From positions 8,142,734 to 8,206,733 of the forward strand of contig JADWOT020000004.1 of the NCBI GenBank assembly GCA_036345935.2: a DNA stretch of 64,000 nucleotides, written 5' to 3'. A program made the translations under genes and the position numbers. Positions within the stretch are counted from its first letter, which is position 1; each line of letters opens with the position of its first letter. The notes under the pieces were generated by a model that did not search any database, was not told where the DNA came from, and saw nothing but the letters and a program-made list of their open reading frames with translations. Positions 23,001 to 34,596 of this stretch are shown one piece after another. The DNA comes from Taenia hydatigena (lineage: Eukaryota; Platyhelminthes; Cestoda; Cyclophyllidea; Taeniidae).

Positions 23001-24640
23001 TGCCACCCAGGTGACATGACATGGTACGTGGTGGGTAGCAGGATTGGCAGACCATGAATTTGTTCTTCCTGTACCTTCCCCACGCACGTCTAGAGTGGTT
23101 TGCTGAGTGAATGTCCGAGTGGGAGAATGACGTATGGTGGGACTGACTCGGGGTGCCACGGTTGCTGAGCGAATGGATACCTCGTCGTCATGGATTGCCC
23201 CGATTCGTCCAAACACGGGGGTCATCTCATGGACCTGAAGCAGTTACCACTTCATGTCTCAAAGACCGTGCTTTCAGCGTGTGCGTATGGTGGAATGTAG
23301 ACACAGTTTCTCGTGGTGGTGAATGGTTTACTTACAGAAGACTGAAGGTCACTGATAGGCGAGATCCTTCTACTCGATGGAAACCGATACAACTGCTTTC
23401 CACTTTGCGACATTCAACCAGATGCCTTTTCCACACCACAGCAACTGACATTAACGACAGTGTGGCCACCTTCACAGGCAACAAGGATGCCAGTTGGATG
23501 ATCATGGAGCAGTAGTGGTGGAGTAGGAGACACGTTGAGGGGGATTCACTGAATCCTGCTCCGATTTCTTCCCTCTCCTTTCTCCATCCTCCTTGTGGCA
23601 ATCTCCCCACCTTAGTACAGTCTTCTCACATTGCTCTGCTCTCTGTGTGCCAGAGGACGCATAATTGGCCTTCACTCTGTCTGATTGACACTTGATGGAG
23701 TGATGGATGGATGGATGGTCTCGTGTAGGATGAGAAGATTAGCGATAAGCTGGGCATGCGAACGCCGAGACCGTCACTTCCAGTGGGTAGTCTGGACTGC
23801 GAGCCAGTCGTGGCACACTTCCAAACGACTTTACGCAACTTGCTCACCGCTCATTAACAATTGAGCATTTGATGAGTTCTTGCCATAGAATAGCACCACT
23901 GATTTGTTGACTAAGTGACAAGTCGCTTTTATTTGCTCCAGAAATGCATTCTTAGCAGTTAATAACATCATGCCGGTGCCAGAACAAAAGATGCTCCCAA
24001 GCAGCTGGAACAGATGTTTATCTGGTGAAAGAGGACTTCATAAAATATCCTGACGGTGACGTAGTCTCTCACCGTGCAAATGGCTACGAGTAGATAGCCC
24101 GCACGGAAGTTAATGTTTCTTCCACGCGAGCACGAATAACGTCAGTTCTTGTACACAAGCCGAATTGGACAATAAATTGGATTGAAAAAGTGGCAAAATT
24201 TGCAGTGTAGCAAAATCTACACTTGAGGTGATCAACACTCTCCTCAGCCATCAGACAATCGCATTATCACCCACGAACTAGAGCAGGCGACGACGATGAC
24301 GACGACGACAACTAGGACAGCTATGGTTAGGATGGTCAATAAATAGGGAGACGTCTCCTTTTTTGAGGACTGGTAAGTGTATGGAAGCGTTCACAACGAT
24401 TTGCACCTTCGAAGGCTTGGCAGACGTCAGATACCGGAACAGCATTCCATCCTTGGACAGTCAGAAGTGAGGATTATTGTGCTCATTATGGAAAAGGATA
24501 TAAATGCATAGTGTGGTGTTAAAATTGGCCACAGAATGAGAATTTGAGCAGGCTCGCCTCTCCAGCACCAAAACGTGGTTGTCTGGTGGCGGGCACAACA
24601 CTGAGTGTTTTAAGATTTACGTGGGCTTAAGTTGGTGCAT
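20071..24640. other. Gene-poor region
   Basis: No gene supported. 20130-20240 resembles the reverse complement of 33620-33780 (shared CCAGCGCCATCC-GCCGTGCTCTCC core), an old dispersed repeat. 21940-22165 resembles 44240-44480. A TCC run lies at 21720-21748 and a GCA run at 22421-22438. A 120-codon frame at 23153-23515 has no splice or homology support. Confidence 0.4.
22166..22187 (+). other. Possible 22-nt micro-exon
   Basis: Bounded by a strong acceptor (long pyrimidine tract ending TCTCTTTCAG) and a consensus donor GTGAGT. It begins with ATG AAC ATG CAG. The surrounding block is a diverged relative of 44240-44480, where these sites are not obviously kept, so it may be chance. Confidence 0.2.
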
Positions 24641-24901
24641 TTGAAGGAGTAGCTTCTACTTTAAGTCATTGCCTTATTGGTAGGGCTGTCCTTTTGATGA
24701 GCCTCCATATCTGCCATAAGGTGTTGCACCCAGTCGCCACAATCGTGACAATACGTGAGGCCTCTCATTGTCAGCACTGTGGTTCCTTTCATGAGGGACA
24801 TTATTATTATCCCTGTGGGGAGTAACATATTCCCGATAAGTGAACTACAGTCTTTTCAATTTGATTAACTGAGCAATGGCTTTTTCAAGCAGAGTCATTG
24901 A
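24641..24901 (-). repeat. Duplicon A, partial copy
   Basis: Same sequence as 25850-26113 in the same orientation, so the two flank the block between them. The MSLMK frame here reads TYCHDCGDW (Cys where other copies have Trp) and is ended by TAA at the position of ATGACTCAA in other copies. Confidence 0.85.
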
Positions 24902-24905
24902 ACGA

Positions 24906-25057
24906 AAGGATTTGCAGTGAGTAGGGGGCACAATTGTACTATTGCCGCCAATGCTCCTGCTGCTGCTGCCACTGCCGTTCCTAGTAGTAATACGAACACT
25001 TTCGTGATTATCATTGCTGCTACTATTGGTACTACCAAACTATTGCTGCTGTTAAAA
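24906..25057 (-). repeat. Module N (Ala/Val-coding repeat)
   Basis: Minus-strand reading includes FNSSNSLVVPIVAAM. The same module is at 27293-27450 (plus) and, shortened, at 59509-59572 (plus). It abuts the truncated gene copy at 25060. Confidence 0.8.
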
Positions 25058-25061
25058 GCAG

Positions 25062-25182
25062 TAGAGGCGCTTTGTGAAAGACAGCCTGTTGGCGTCTCTG
25101 GCAACCTGCATGACAATGAGGTTAGTAGAGGCGTTTGTAAAGGCGAGCACCTACCTTTCCTCATCGACAATACTCGCGCCAT
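25062..25182 (-). pseudogene. Truncated third copy of the Glu/Arg-rich gene
   Basis: ATG at 25182-25180, exon 1 of 28 bases (MARVLSMRK), donor GTAGGT, 49-nt intron with the same CTCTACTAACC branch region and ATGCAG acceptor, then exon 2 from 25105 (CQRRQQAVFHKAP). At about 25060 the match stops and module N follows, giving stops in frame. The start and splice sites have survived while the body was lost. Confidence 0.6.
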
Positions 25183-26113
25183 GTCCACGAGGGTCCACGC
25201 GAGAAAGAAAAAGCGCAAAGGAAAAATGCCAAGGTAAACGGAAGCCAAAATGAATTGTAGACCAACAGAAAGAGCGTTTGTAACTACATCCGGTTTGCTA
25301 AAATTATGGGGGCGGTTTGTTTGAGTGTGTAACGCAAACAATAGATTCAATCGACATCCTCGTGATAATTATTTCTGCAACGATGTGCTGCTTTGTGGTG
25401 TAGGTGAGGTGTAGGTGCGTTAAATGTGATTGTGGAAGCGATAGCAACCACCCACAACGATGATACTGTACTGTCGCTTCACAATGCCAGTGGGCTAGAA
25501 ATGCGGTTGGAATGCTGGTGGAATAAAAGTGTTACTTAAATGACTTTAGTAGTGGGTTTCTGTTGCTGCGTGTGACGGGAAGACGGGTCTGATTGTTGAA
25601 GGCATTTATGCAGCATATCCAGTATGTGCATTTTCGATGGTGGTGGTAATGAAAAAACCAACACATGTTACATCGGTGGGACAGCAGGCTTGCTTTTCGA
25701 AGAAGAGAAGGAAAGAGAAGGGAAGAAAGGGAGGGGAAAGAAGCGGTAATATGTTAAATAGCTGTGTGTTTCACATGCGCGACGGTGGTAGGTAGTCGTA
25801 AGGTCGAGAGGGAAAATGGTGAAAATAGTTCTCATTGGACTTAAGATGGTCCATTTGAAGGAGTAGCTTCTACTTTGAGTCATTGCCTTATTGGTAGGGC
25901 TGTCCTTTTGATGAGCCTCCATATCTGCCATAAGGTGTTGCACCCAGTCGCCACAATCGTGCCAATACGTGAGGCCTCTCATTGTCAGCACTGTGGTTCC
26001 CTTCATGAGTGACATTTTTGTTCGCCCTGTGGGGAGTAACATACTGCCGATAAGTGAACTAAAGTCTTTTCAAATTGATGAATTGAGCAATGGCTTTTTC
26101 AAGCAGAGTCATT
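25062..26113 (-). repeat. Duplicon A, third large copy
   Basis: Diverged copy of 2359-3498, reading in the right-arm orientation. It includes exon 1, the intron and about 16 codons of exon 2 of the Glu/Arg-rich gene at its left end and the MSLMK frame at its right end. Confidence 0.85.
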
Positions 26114-26142
26114 GAACGAGTTGGTCGTGCATCGTGAACCAC

Positions 26143-26146
26143 TACC

Positions 26147-26178
<32 letters not shown>

Positions 26179-26189
26179 CACCACCACAT
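26143..26189 (+). repeat. ACT/ACC trinucleotide repeat
   Basis: Run of ACT units followed by ACC units, next to duplicon C1. Confidence 0.9.
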
Positions 26190-26625
26190 ATCGAATAGGC
26201 TGATTCGGGTGGTTGAATGGAGGAATAAAGAAAGAGTCTTGTGAGACGAGTGGAGAAAGGATGCAATGATGGAGTGTACTTTCCTACTGCATGGCAGAGT
26301 GTGGCAGTGGAAGTTGGTTTGCGATGCAGAATGTTTGGGAGAGCAGGAGGGTGAAGTGTTGGGAGTGGAAGAGGGCGGCGTGTGATTGAGCAGGGACTGT
26401 AGTCTCAGCGGCTGACCTGGTTATGGGTTATGGAATGCGAAGAGGAAAGGCGATGTGAATAGACAGTGATGGTGACTCTGTGACGAGACGAAGTAACTGG
26501 TACGTGTAGGTGGGTGGATGGATGAATGAGTGCGTCAGAGAATGCAGAAAAATAGCTGAATGCACTGAGGCATACGCAGATGTTGGGAGGGAGACGCAGC
26601 CCATGTACACAAAATAACAGCGTGT
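26190..26625. repeat. Duplicon C1, first copy
   Basis: Reverse complement of 57336-57783, recognisable throughout, for example GAATAGGCTGATTCGG here against its complement near 57770 and the shared GACGCAGCCCATGTACAC. Confidence 0.85.
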
Positions 26626-26754
26626 AGATTTATACGAGTTTGGTAATGCTGGCGTTGTTGGCTCTAAATCATGAGACGTGAGCGTGGGCTGGCCTGCGAG
26701 ATCATCCCTGTGGAAGTGTGAGGAGAAACGCGTATCCACATCTCAACGTGTTTG

Positions 26755-26779
26755 TTTGTGTGTGTGTGTGTGTGTGTGT
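26755..26779 (+). repeat. TG dinucleotide repeat
   Basis: Thymine-guanine run of about twelve units at the C1/C2 junction. Confidence 0.9.
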
Positions 26780-26785
26780 CTGTTT

Positions 26786-27362
26786 CATTTGACCTCATTG
26801 AGCGTGCACGATGCGTGAGTTGTAGGGAGACCGACTGCATTGAGGTATGCGTGATAGTGCGTCGAATGGATAGAATGGGGTGAAGAAGATGTGAGCGATA
26901 AATGGTGGCCAAGGAAGATAAGCAAAAGAGGGTGATGAATTTGGCCCAGTAATTTATGTGAACCAAATTGGATCTTCCACGTGTTGAGCAGAAGATGACA
27001 TTATTGTGTCTCTCGTGTTGTCCATCAAAACTGCTTGCATGATAGCGACTCGAAATTGAACTGTCCAGGTGAGAACGGAATCGGAGTGTTTACAATTGCC
27101 AGCAAGCATTGCAGTGCACACGGACACATGGTCGAAGTTGAGGGCAATGCAGCACTACCAGTCTCTATTGCTTCACAGGTTTTCGATAAACTCTATAGTA
27201 TTCCATAAAGGCGTGGTGTCTCCACCCCACTTCTAAACAATCAACATACCCTGCATAGTCGGCGGGCAATGAGGAATGAAGGAAGGCGCCTCCACTGGTT
27301 TCAACAGCAGCAATAGTTTGGTAGTACCAATAGTAGCAGCAATGATAATCACGAAAGTGTTC
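26786..27362. repeat. Duplicon C2, first copy
   Basis: Direct copy of 59009-59573, sharing CATTTGACCTC-TTGAG, GAGACCGACTGCATTGAGG and the start of module N. Confidence 0.85.
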
Positions 27363-27454
27363 GTATTACTACTAGGAACGGCAGTGGCAGCAGCAGCAGG
27401 AGCATTGGCGCAATAGTACAATTGTGCCCCCTACTCACTGCAAATCCTTTCGTT

Positions 27455-27972
27455 CAATGACTCTGCTTGAAAAAGCTATTGCTCAGTTAATCAAATTGAA
27501 AAGACTTTAGTTCACTTATCGGGAATATGTTACTCCTCACAGGGCGAACAATAATGTCACTCATGAAGGGAACCACAGTGCTGACAATGAGGGGCCTCAC
27601 GTATTGGCACGATTGTGGCGACTGGGTGCAACACCTTATGGCGGATATGGAGGCTCATCAAAAGGACAGCCCTACCAATAAGGCAATGACTCAAAGTAGA
27701 AGCTACTCCTTCAAATGGACCATCTTAAGTCCAACGAGAACTATTTTCACCATTTTCCCACTCAACCTTACGACTACCAACCACCGTCACGCAGGTGTGA
27801 CACACTGCTATTCAACATCTTAACACTTTTATCGCCCTTCCTTCCTCCCTTTCCTTCTTTCTTCTTTTTTCTCTTTGCCGAAAAGCAAGCCTGCTGTCCC
27901 ACCGGTGTGGTATGCATTGGTTCTTTTCTTACCACAATCGAAATTGCATACATTGGATATGCTGCAGAGGGT
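27455..27972 (+). repeat. Duplicon A, inverted partial copy
   Basis: Opposite in orientation to 25062-26113. With module N at 27293-27450 it mirrors 24641-25057. The MSLMKGTTVL frame is open, followed by a CTTCC/TTTC tract and the CCTGCTGTCCCACCGGTGT segment common to all copies. Confidence 0.85.
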
Positions 27973-30181
27973 ACTTGGCGAAATCGGATCCATGGATTGT
28001 AAAGGGGAGGCTAAAAGAAGAATGCAAGATCACAGAATAATATTCCTGAGATATTGTTTCATGCAAGACGGTAGAGGACGGGATGTCATGAGTGGAAGAG
28101 TAAAAGCATATTCATGCATTCACGTGCCCACACATATTAACTACCACACGGAGGGCTGCTAGCCCACTTGCAAGAAAGTGGTGTCATGAATAACATTGGG
28201 TTTGTCATGAATGAGCGATTGCAGTGTAGCCCTCATGGCAATCGACTGAGGATAAAGCTGGTAGACGCTAGGATCAAAATTTGGCATCCACTCGACACTC
28301 GGAATGCCTGCCAACTCCTCAAATCTCAGGCGTCTACTGCTTCCGTTTATTCGAATTTTCGACTCCTCAATCGTGGGTGTTGTGTTAAGTAGTTTGGATT
28401 TGTCGAAGACGCTCGTATAGCACAGGCGCAGCTGATAGTAGCCGTTTCTGCTCGCAAAAATACTATCGTTCCATGCGCAGTAAGTACCGTTGCGATTTGG
28501 TTGAGTTATTCACCTCTCCGAGGATGTGGTTTTGAAGTGAATGGCATAAATGTAGATAAGGTAAGTTATGGATGCAAAGATGACAATGAAGTGTAACACC
28601 GATTGTGGATTTATAGAATGGAAAGGAAGAGCAGGACCTCCCATGTTTCATGCTCCAATGCAGTGCTTAATTCAACTGCGTGCAGTTCATATGCAAGCGC
28701 GTCTTACCAGAAATTACTTTGCTAAGTGGTCTATAACGATGGGATATTGTGCTAGCAATGCTTGAGGCTGGAGTGGCTGTGCTTGCCTCACAGCATCATC
28801 TGGCAATGTAGCAGGTGAGTGCACGTAAACGCATTTGATTCGCATTCGCCTGCCTCTTCACATCCACGCCCACATCACTTCACCCACTGCCTGACGCACC
28901 ACACACTGCACAAGTGTGTGCAACACACTGCAACACGGTTGTACTTGCATTTCCTTACTAACGCGACTGATCTGCCTAAGGCAAGGGAGATATTGTGTAT
29001 AAATCAGATCTGCAAAATCAGTAAGAATGCACACACAGCTCGATAGGCGCTGAATAACCTACGACGCATCCCATTAAGTAGCATGCTGACAGGACTATCC
29101 TCAAGTAAAGTGCCTCCCGAAGGAATAATTTAGGTATTTGTATAAAACCGAATATAATTTTAAACAAGCCCGAATTCGGGTTTTAGATGCGCAATCACAC
29201 CCATGTAATCGGGGTGATGGGACAAATTTTGGCATTTTGTTGAGTATCAGTAGCATTGCCATTGGGTATGCATCGTGCATTAATAATGTGCATTTATGTA
29301 TAACCGAGTGATAGAGATGAATCTTTGAGCTAGACAAATTAATGTTTTATGCAGACTTGATTTGGCATCAGTGGGAATGATGTTTACCTTCAAAGATAGT
29401 AATTCTAAGTAGATTTGTGCATGAAAGTGTGTGTCAAATATTTGCACGTTTTCATTGATACAGAAGTGTATTTTTGCATCATGCATAAGTATGTGCATAT
29501 GGGGGTACAAATCTAAATTTTGGAAATCAGAATACATGCATGCATACCAGTGAGCATAGCGTCAGTTTCGTGTTCGCTGCTATGGGCGGCAACGACGACG
29601 CGGTTGGTCTATGCAACGCTGCTTTTCAATGCCAATTGAAGTAATGTGCAGCGGCGTGCTGCTGGCAGCTATCTGGATGGGCTGAAAGTAAGAGCTCAAC
29701 TGACTACTTCTTCGGTGAAGTAGACGTCATCCAGCCGTGTTACTTGTGGTGCGGAATTCGCTTGTCTTTGGTGCAAAAGGCCAACTTGAGGCGTGATTCA
29801 TGGCATTGTGGATGTACGAATGCAGACCAACTTACATGCGCGACAACCTACATGCATTGCTAGTTGGCCTCATCGTTCACACTCACTACTGGACACACAC
29901 TACGTGCACATCCGTGCAGACCGCATATCGCATCTAGGCGATTGTGAATACCGCATGTAAAAAATAAAATCTTAAGAATTTGTCCTCCAAGAGGCTAGAA
30001 CAATCCGTCAGTGCACGCATCTCAATGGGCGATTGGGAATTATCTACCGCAAGCAAGCAAGCACTCGTAGCTTTTACTGTACAATCATTCCAATTCGTAA
30101 AACCTGCTCATACAACTACACCTTAGTTTGCTTTTTGTTTCTGTTCCCACTTGCTTTGCCTGAAACATAATTATTTTACCT
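27973..30181. other. No supported gene
   Basis: Frames of 60-95 codons only, without splice or homology support. Part 29100-29540 is AT-rich. Confidence 0.4.
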
Positions 30182-30854
30182 TCATTTCAATCCTCCTTCT
30201 TTAGCCTCGGTGTGCTCAAATTTGAACCTGCGGATTTCCATCCAGCTTGACTGCAATTGGTTTAACTGGGAGTTCATATTCTGAGAAGACGTGGCAGGAG
30301 CAACGACAAAGTCATTGCTTTCCTCAAAACAGTTGCAATCCACCGAACCTTGTGCATCGCATGCTTCAGCATTTAGAGGTAGTTGAGATACCTTATCAAC
30401 ACACCGGGAGAGCATATTGGCACGCAGGATTGTGTATGGAGACTTGTTCTTGGATGCCGCCCTAGTGCGAGTGTAATGAGGACAATGTTGATGTATGAGC
30501 ACCTTCCCAGTCGATACCTCCATCCTTAAGCAATCCAGACAGCATGCTGACAAACATTCTAAGATATGTTTAAATTGATGGAGGTAGTGTTGAGTGAATC
30601 ATCGAAAGGCGCACTGGTGGTGCAGCAAATTAATGGATGCAACGCACTCATTCTCTTGATTTGCCTGCTCAATTACACAAGTTATCTAGTTGTCCCTGAA
30701 TCCTAAGTAATGCTTGTGCATCAATACACGCCTTGAAAAAGGGAGTGGGACTTACCATGATGCACACTTGCCATGTGTGCTCCGTATGGGACGGGGTTAG
30801 CTTGTATCCTAAGGCATTTCACATACAGGAAGGTTCCCTTTGAGGCTGAACCTG
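30182..30854 (-). CDS. Two 3' exons of an unrecognised minus-strand gene
   Basis: Internal exon 30854-30756 (99 bases) has acceptor GTGTTGCAG and consensus donor GTAAGT, encoding GSASKGTFLYVKCLRIQ and PYGAHMASVHH. It ends in phase 1. The next exon, 30546-30182, follows acceptor GTTTGTCAG and continues in exactly the required phase with CCLDCLRMEVSTGKV, then 121 codons to a TGA. The C-terminal part contains several Cys residues and a polar segment (SSQNMNSQLNQLQSSWMEIRR). The same frame is open upstream to about 30960 (NGDHICSNPIFKPGHRS), so the first exon may start earlier, and a further exon-like frame (HAEGKPHAKFDWDVFAKHG) lies near 31020-30970. Family not recognised. Confidence 0.5.
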
Positions 30855-31536
30855 CTGCAACACGTGCGCTGTAGTTAGTGCCAAACGAACGAACACTGCT
30901 GGACCTGTGTCCAGGCTTAAATATGGGGTTGGAGCAGATGTGATCCCCGTTTGACAACTTGGCTAGCCGTGTTTAGCGAACACATCCCAATCAAACTTCG
31001 CATGTGGTTTGCCCTCAGCATGAATCCTATACTTTTACATATTCTTTAAAAGGCCTTATTTCCCAACCCATACGTAGGGTGCCGAGAATTTATTTAAGGC
31101 AGAGGAGGGCATAATATTAGGGCTACCAGCATGGCCCGAAGCCAGCCCATCTTACTAGTTCAGCAAGCGAATATTTCGCTGGAAGTTTTTTGGCAGCAGG
31201 CATGTTATTAACCGAGCTTTCTTGTGACGCTTACAATCACTGGCGAAACGCTGGGTAGATTAGGAATTGACGCCTCAGTACAAATGGAAACTATTGGCTA
31301 CCATAAGAATGGCCAGTATACGTCGAATTTCTCCATCCGCACGCCAACACTCTAAATGTTGACTAATTTAAAGGCAATATTCCGGAAATTTTACCTCAAT
31401 GAAAATAGCTACTTAAGTGCAATTGAAACCGTGTAAGTGGGACCTCTCGTGGAAGTGTTTGGCGTAATCAAGTACAATTGATGGTCTCTATTTTGGTTCC
31501 CACCCGACACTTCTTGTTGAGGCTAGAACCGTCTAC

Positions 31537-31695
31537 CTGCCATCGATCCAATGGGATGACATGGTAGAGATTTTGCAAAATCGTGCCTTTTACATTGGTA
31601 GCGTTCCTACACAATAAGGCATATAATTGACTGGTAAAACTGCTTTTCATAGAATCTCTCCCCACAATGCCAATGCGAGTTTTGTTTTTGTGCAG
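31537..31695 (-). CDS. Exon resembling the P-loop region of an ABCC-type ATP-binding domain
   Basis: Minus-strand open segment with RIGIVGRDSMKSSFTSQLY, resembling the IGIVGRTGAGKSSLTS-type Walker A region of the second nucleotide-binding domain of ABCC/MRP transporters (established family motif). The match is IGIVGR, then KSS and TS, but the loop is one residue short and the two glycines are replaced, so ATP binding is doubtful. A donor CAG/GTAGAC follows 31537. I found no ABC signature motif or Walker B nearby. This may be a lone surviving exon, a pseudogene, or a chance resemblance. Confidence 0.3.
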
Positions 31696-34064
31696 TTACT
31701 ACACATGTAAATATGTACATCTAATTGCCAAGGATTAATGTGGGTTACAGCACTCCACCCACATTCACTCTGTTTTGCATTTTGCCTGCAATGTGGGATG
31801 TTGAAGTCATTTGCGGGGCGTCTCCTTTGACCTGCGATGCGGATCTTGCCATGGATGATATTGTTGCGTTTGATGGCATAACGATAGGTGTTAGCTCTTT
31901 TGGTTCAAGCGTTGGATAATTGCATGCTCAGCAGGTAAACAGACGAGATGGATGCGAGGTTAGTGTTGAACTGGTAGGCAGGCTTGTGATCGCGTTGAGA
32001 AAGGCCGGTGAATTGGAGTGGAAATTGGCGGGAGTGCTGCAGAGCTGTTTTGAAATCTACTCTGGAACCTTTTCTCGAACTCCGACATGTTTGCATTTTG
32101 AAGTGTTTGCCTTTTATCTTTCTATTTACTGACTTTTTCACTGTACGCGAGTGTATTTTATGTTACTTCTCAGTTTATGTATTTGGAATGGATCAAGTTG
32201 ACTTGTTTATAGTTGTGTGCATGTACATGAACAAGTCGAAACGCATACAAATTTTTTTATTGAATGAACATGAGGAATTGAATTTGGACGAGATTTTGTT
32301 ATCCAGCAACAGCACTTTTCATCGCTTGTTCGTTTCGCAGAGTAATTTGAAGGGGAGCAGTTGAAGCTGTCCTGGCAGTTGGTTGGATAGTAGATGATAT
32401 CAAAAGGGGGAGATTATGGCAGGAGGGACCTAATCTGTTGGAAACAAAGATAAAAATCTACCAATCACCTGGCACTGCACGGTGCTAGATTCGTTGTAGG
32501 TGCAAAGTCCGGCAAGAGTATTTTTTTCCTTGGTGTATTTTGTGATAAGCATGTAGACATTATTGAACAGTACTGGGTGCTAATTTTGGGCGCAAAACTT
32601 GGTAGCGCAGTATTTTTGTATTTAACTAGTTAGGTCTCATGTTGGTTATGGTGTCCTGCCAACAGCATGCGTCGTTGCTGACGGTGGTATCGAGGAAGGA
32701 GAATGTGGCTGTAGAAGCCAGCCCATGGGAGTCCACTGAGACGGCACTATGTATGCGCCCTTGAACTCGTCGTCGTCGTCGTCGTTGACAGATGTGGTGT
32801 TGCAGACATTCGACCAATCGATCCTGCTGAAGGTTTCCCTGCTCGATGTTGAATGTTCACTTGCGCAGGACATAAGTAGCGTGACTTTGTGCTCGGAGGA
32901 GTTATGAAAGACTGGATGCGGTGTTTTGGTGCTAAGCAGTAGTCTGGTGAGTACTTTCCTGTACGACGAAATGTTATATAAATGAAGTCTGGTGTTATCA
33001 TTGGCCTACACTTATTAGTTTCGCTTGTTTGTTTTAAAATAGGATGTTCAGGTTCTGTCGCCTTTGATAGTTGCATGGTGTGAGGTGAAGCCAATACGAG
33101 GTAGTTGTGAAGCAATCGGCATTGTGGTTAGTGTAAGCTGTATATGCTTGAAAGTGGTTTGGCTAATGCTAAAGAAATTCGACACAAGTTGTTGAGAAGT
33201 TTCTGTGCATGCATAACTTACGCAAGGAAGCGTTTTCATTGACGACTACAGGCTTATGTGCTACAGTGAGTAAGGTGACATTGCCAAAGTGCGATTAATT
33301 GGTAGGAGAGACGGTAAATGTCCATTGACTTGGTGCCCCACTTGGTTCCGTGGGTGTGTGTTTAACGACTACATCTGTCGATTAATGGTACTGAGTGTTG
33401 CCGCTACCTAATGCAGGTAGTTAAGTTTGTCATCGTATGGTTGCCATGCGGCACTAAGTTTGAGACCGATAGCCACCTCAAGTCTCAGTTGTTCTGTTAA
33501 TGTCATGGTCTTGAGGTCTTATCGTTGACAGGATTTGGAATTTTGCTTGTAGGCATGATGGTCGGTGGATCCGCATCATTTCCTACGGGATTCGCTTTGG
33601 CCATAGAAGGTGGGGAGGAGATTGCAGGTGCAGCACAATTACCAAGGAGAGCACGGAGGATGGCGCTGGAGGCGGAGAGATGGACTGTGTAACGCATCAG
33701 TAGTTGGCTAAATTACGGGTGTTGGTGGTGGGGCCACTTGTTTTGCTCGCCGTTGTACCTTCACTGGGTATGTGGAATAAATGTGTATTCTGCTCGAATG
33801 TTGTGTCTTATTTGGTGTTGTTGGGGTGAGGGAAGGCTGAAGGCGCTGCAGTGGGTATGTATACAATAGTGATGGAGATGTTTTGTTGCGATTTAGAGTG
33901 CTGTTGACCGCTGCGTAATATTTTGCTTTGGGAGGTGTGAAAGTGTTGTTATCATGTTGCCCTGCAGTTGCTTGTTGACATGGATGACGAGTGCATCTTA
34001 AAGTAGGCTGTCCACTGTTGAGTGTGTCATGAATTGGTAGAAAATGACATGCTACTACTTAGCC
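31696..34064. other. Mostly non-coding; one minus-strand frame noted
   Basis: A minus-strand frame from ATG 32873 to 32646 contains an Asp run encoded by GTC repeats (32767-32785) and KGAYIVPSQWTPMGW. It might be an exon but has no convincing donor. 33620-33780 matches the complement of 20130-20240. Nothing else supported. Confidence 0.3.
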
Positions 34065-34321
34065 ATGAAAATGGGTTTCAAATGCGCGAAATATGTGGCA
34101 GTGTCAGCCATTAAACTTGTCAATGATGGAAGAAAAACACGCGCAAGCCGTACGCGCTAGCTACTGAATTTGCACGCAACCAAGGAAAGAGGGAGGAATA
34201 CCACATCTACGGCTGCAATATTGTGCCGCCACCTTCATTGACGAGTGGGATAAAGAAGGGGGCTAGACTTTCGGTGGATCAGCGGAACAGCATAAAGGAA
34301 AATAAAGGGGCAGGGAGGTGA
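34065..34321 (+). pseudogene. Possible coding exon interrupted by a frameshift
   Basis: An ATG (34065) four bases after an AG (CTACTACTTAG) opens MKMGFKCAKYVAVSAIKLV. At the A5 run 34133-34137 the protein-like character moves to another frame (RKPYALATEFARNQGKREE) that stays open to TGA 34319-34321. One extra A would give a continuous frame of about 85 codons. This could be a true frameshift or a homopolymer sequencing error. Not recognised. Confidence 0.3.
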
Positions 34322-34473
34322 ATATATCACTGAATAAATCAGTAACTCAATCAATCAATCAACCGGACACACGGTCGGTGAAGCAGTGGAATCACTAGTC
34401 AGTCAGAGAATTGGAAGAATGGAACGATTTGTGGGCTGCATGCATTAATTATTCACCTGCGAATTTCCCACAG

Positions 34474-34596
34474 GGACGTGTGAAGCCCATCACGGAAGAG
34501 TTCATAGCCATCGACATAATAAACGCCACCTTGAACGGTGCATCCCTCATGATAAAACGCGCTTTCTTTTCTTATGGGCAAAGCTGGTCATGGTAG
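34474..34596 (+). CDS. Candidate exon
   Basis: Starts after a good acceptor (GAATTTCCCACAG) and encodes GRVKPITEEFIAIDIINATL and LMIKRAFFSYGQSW before either a donor-like GTCATG at 34587 or TAG at 34596. Composition is protein-like; the family is unknown. Confidence 0.3.
   Translation, partial: GRVKPITEEFIAIDIINATLNGASLMIKRAFFSYGQSWSW

Noticed and set aside
24650..24790. Zinc-finger call from C-x2-C in the MSLMK frame
   Set aside because: The second Cys pair partner exists only in one copy, which also has a stop; spacing of the His residues does not fit C2H2.
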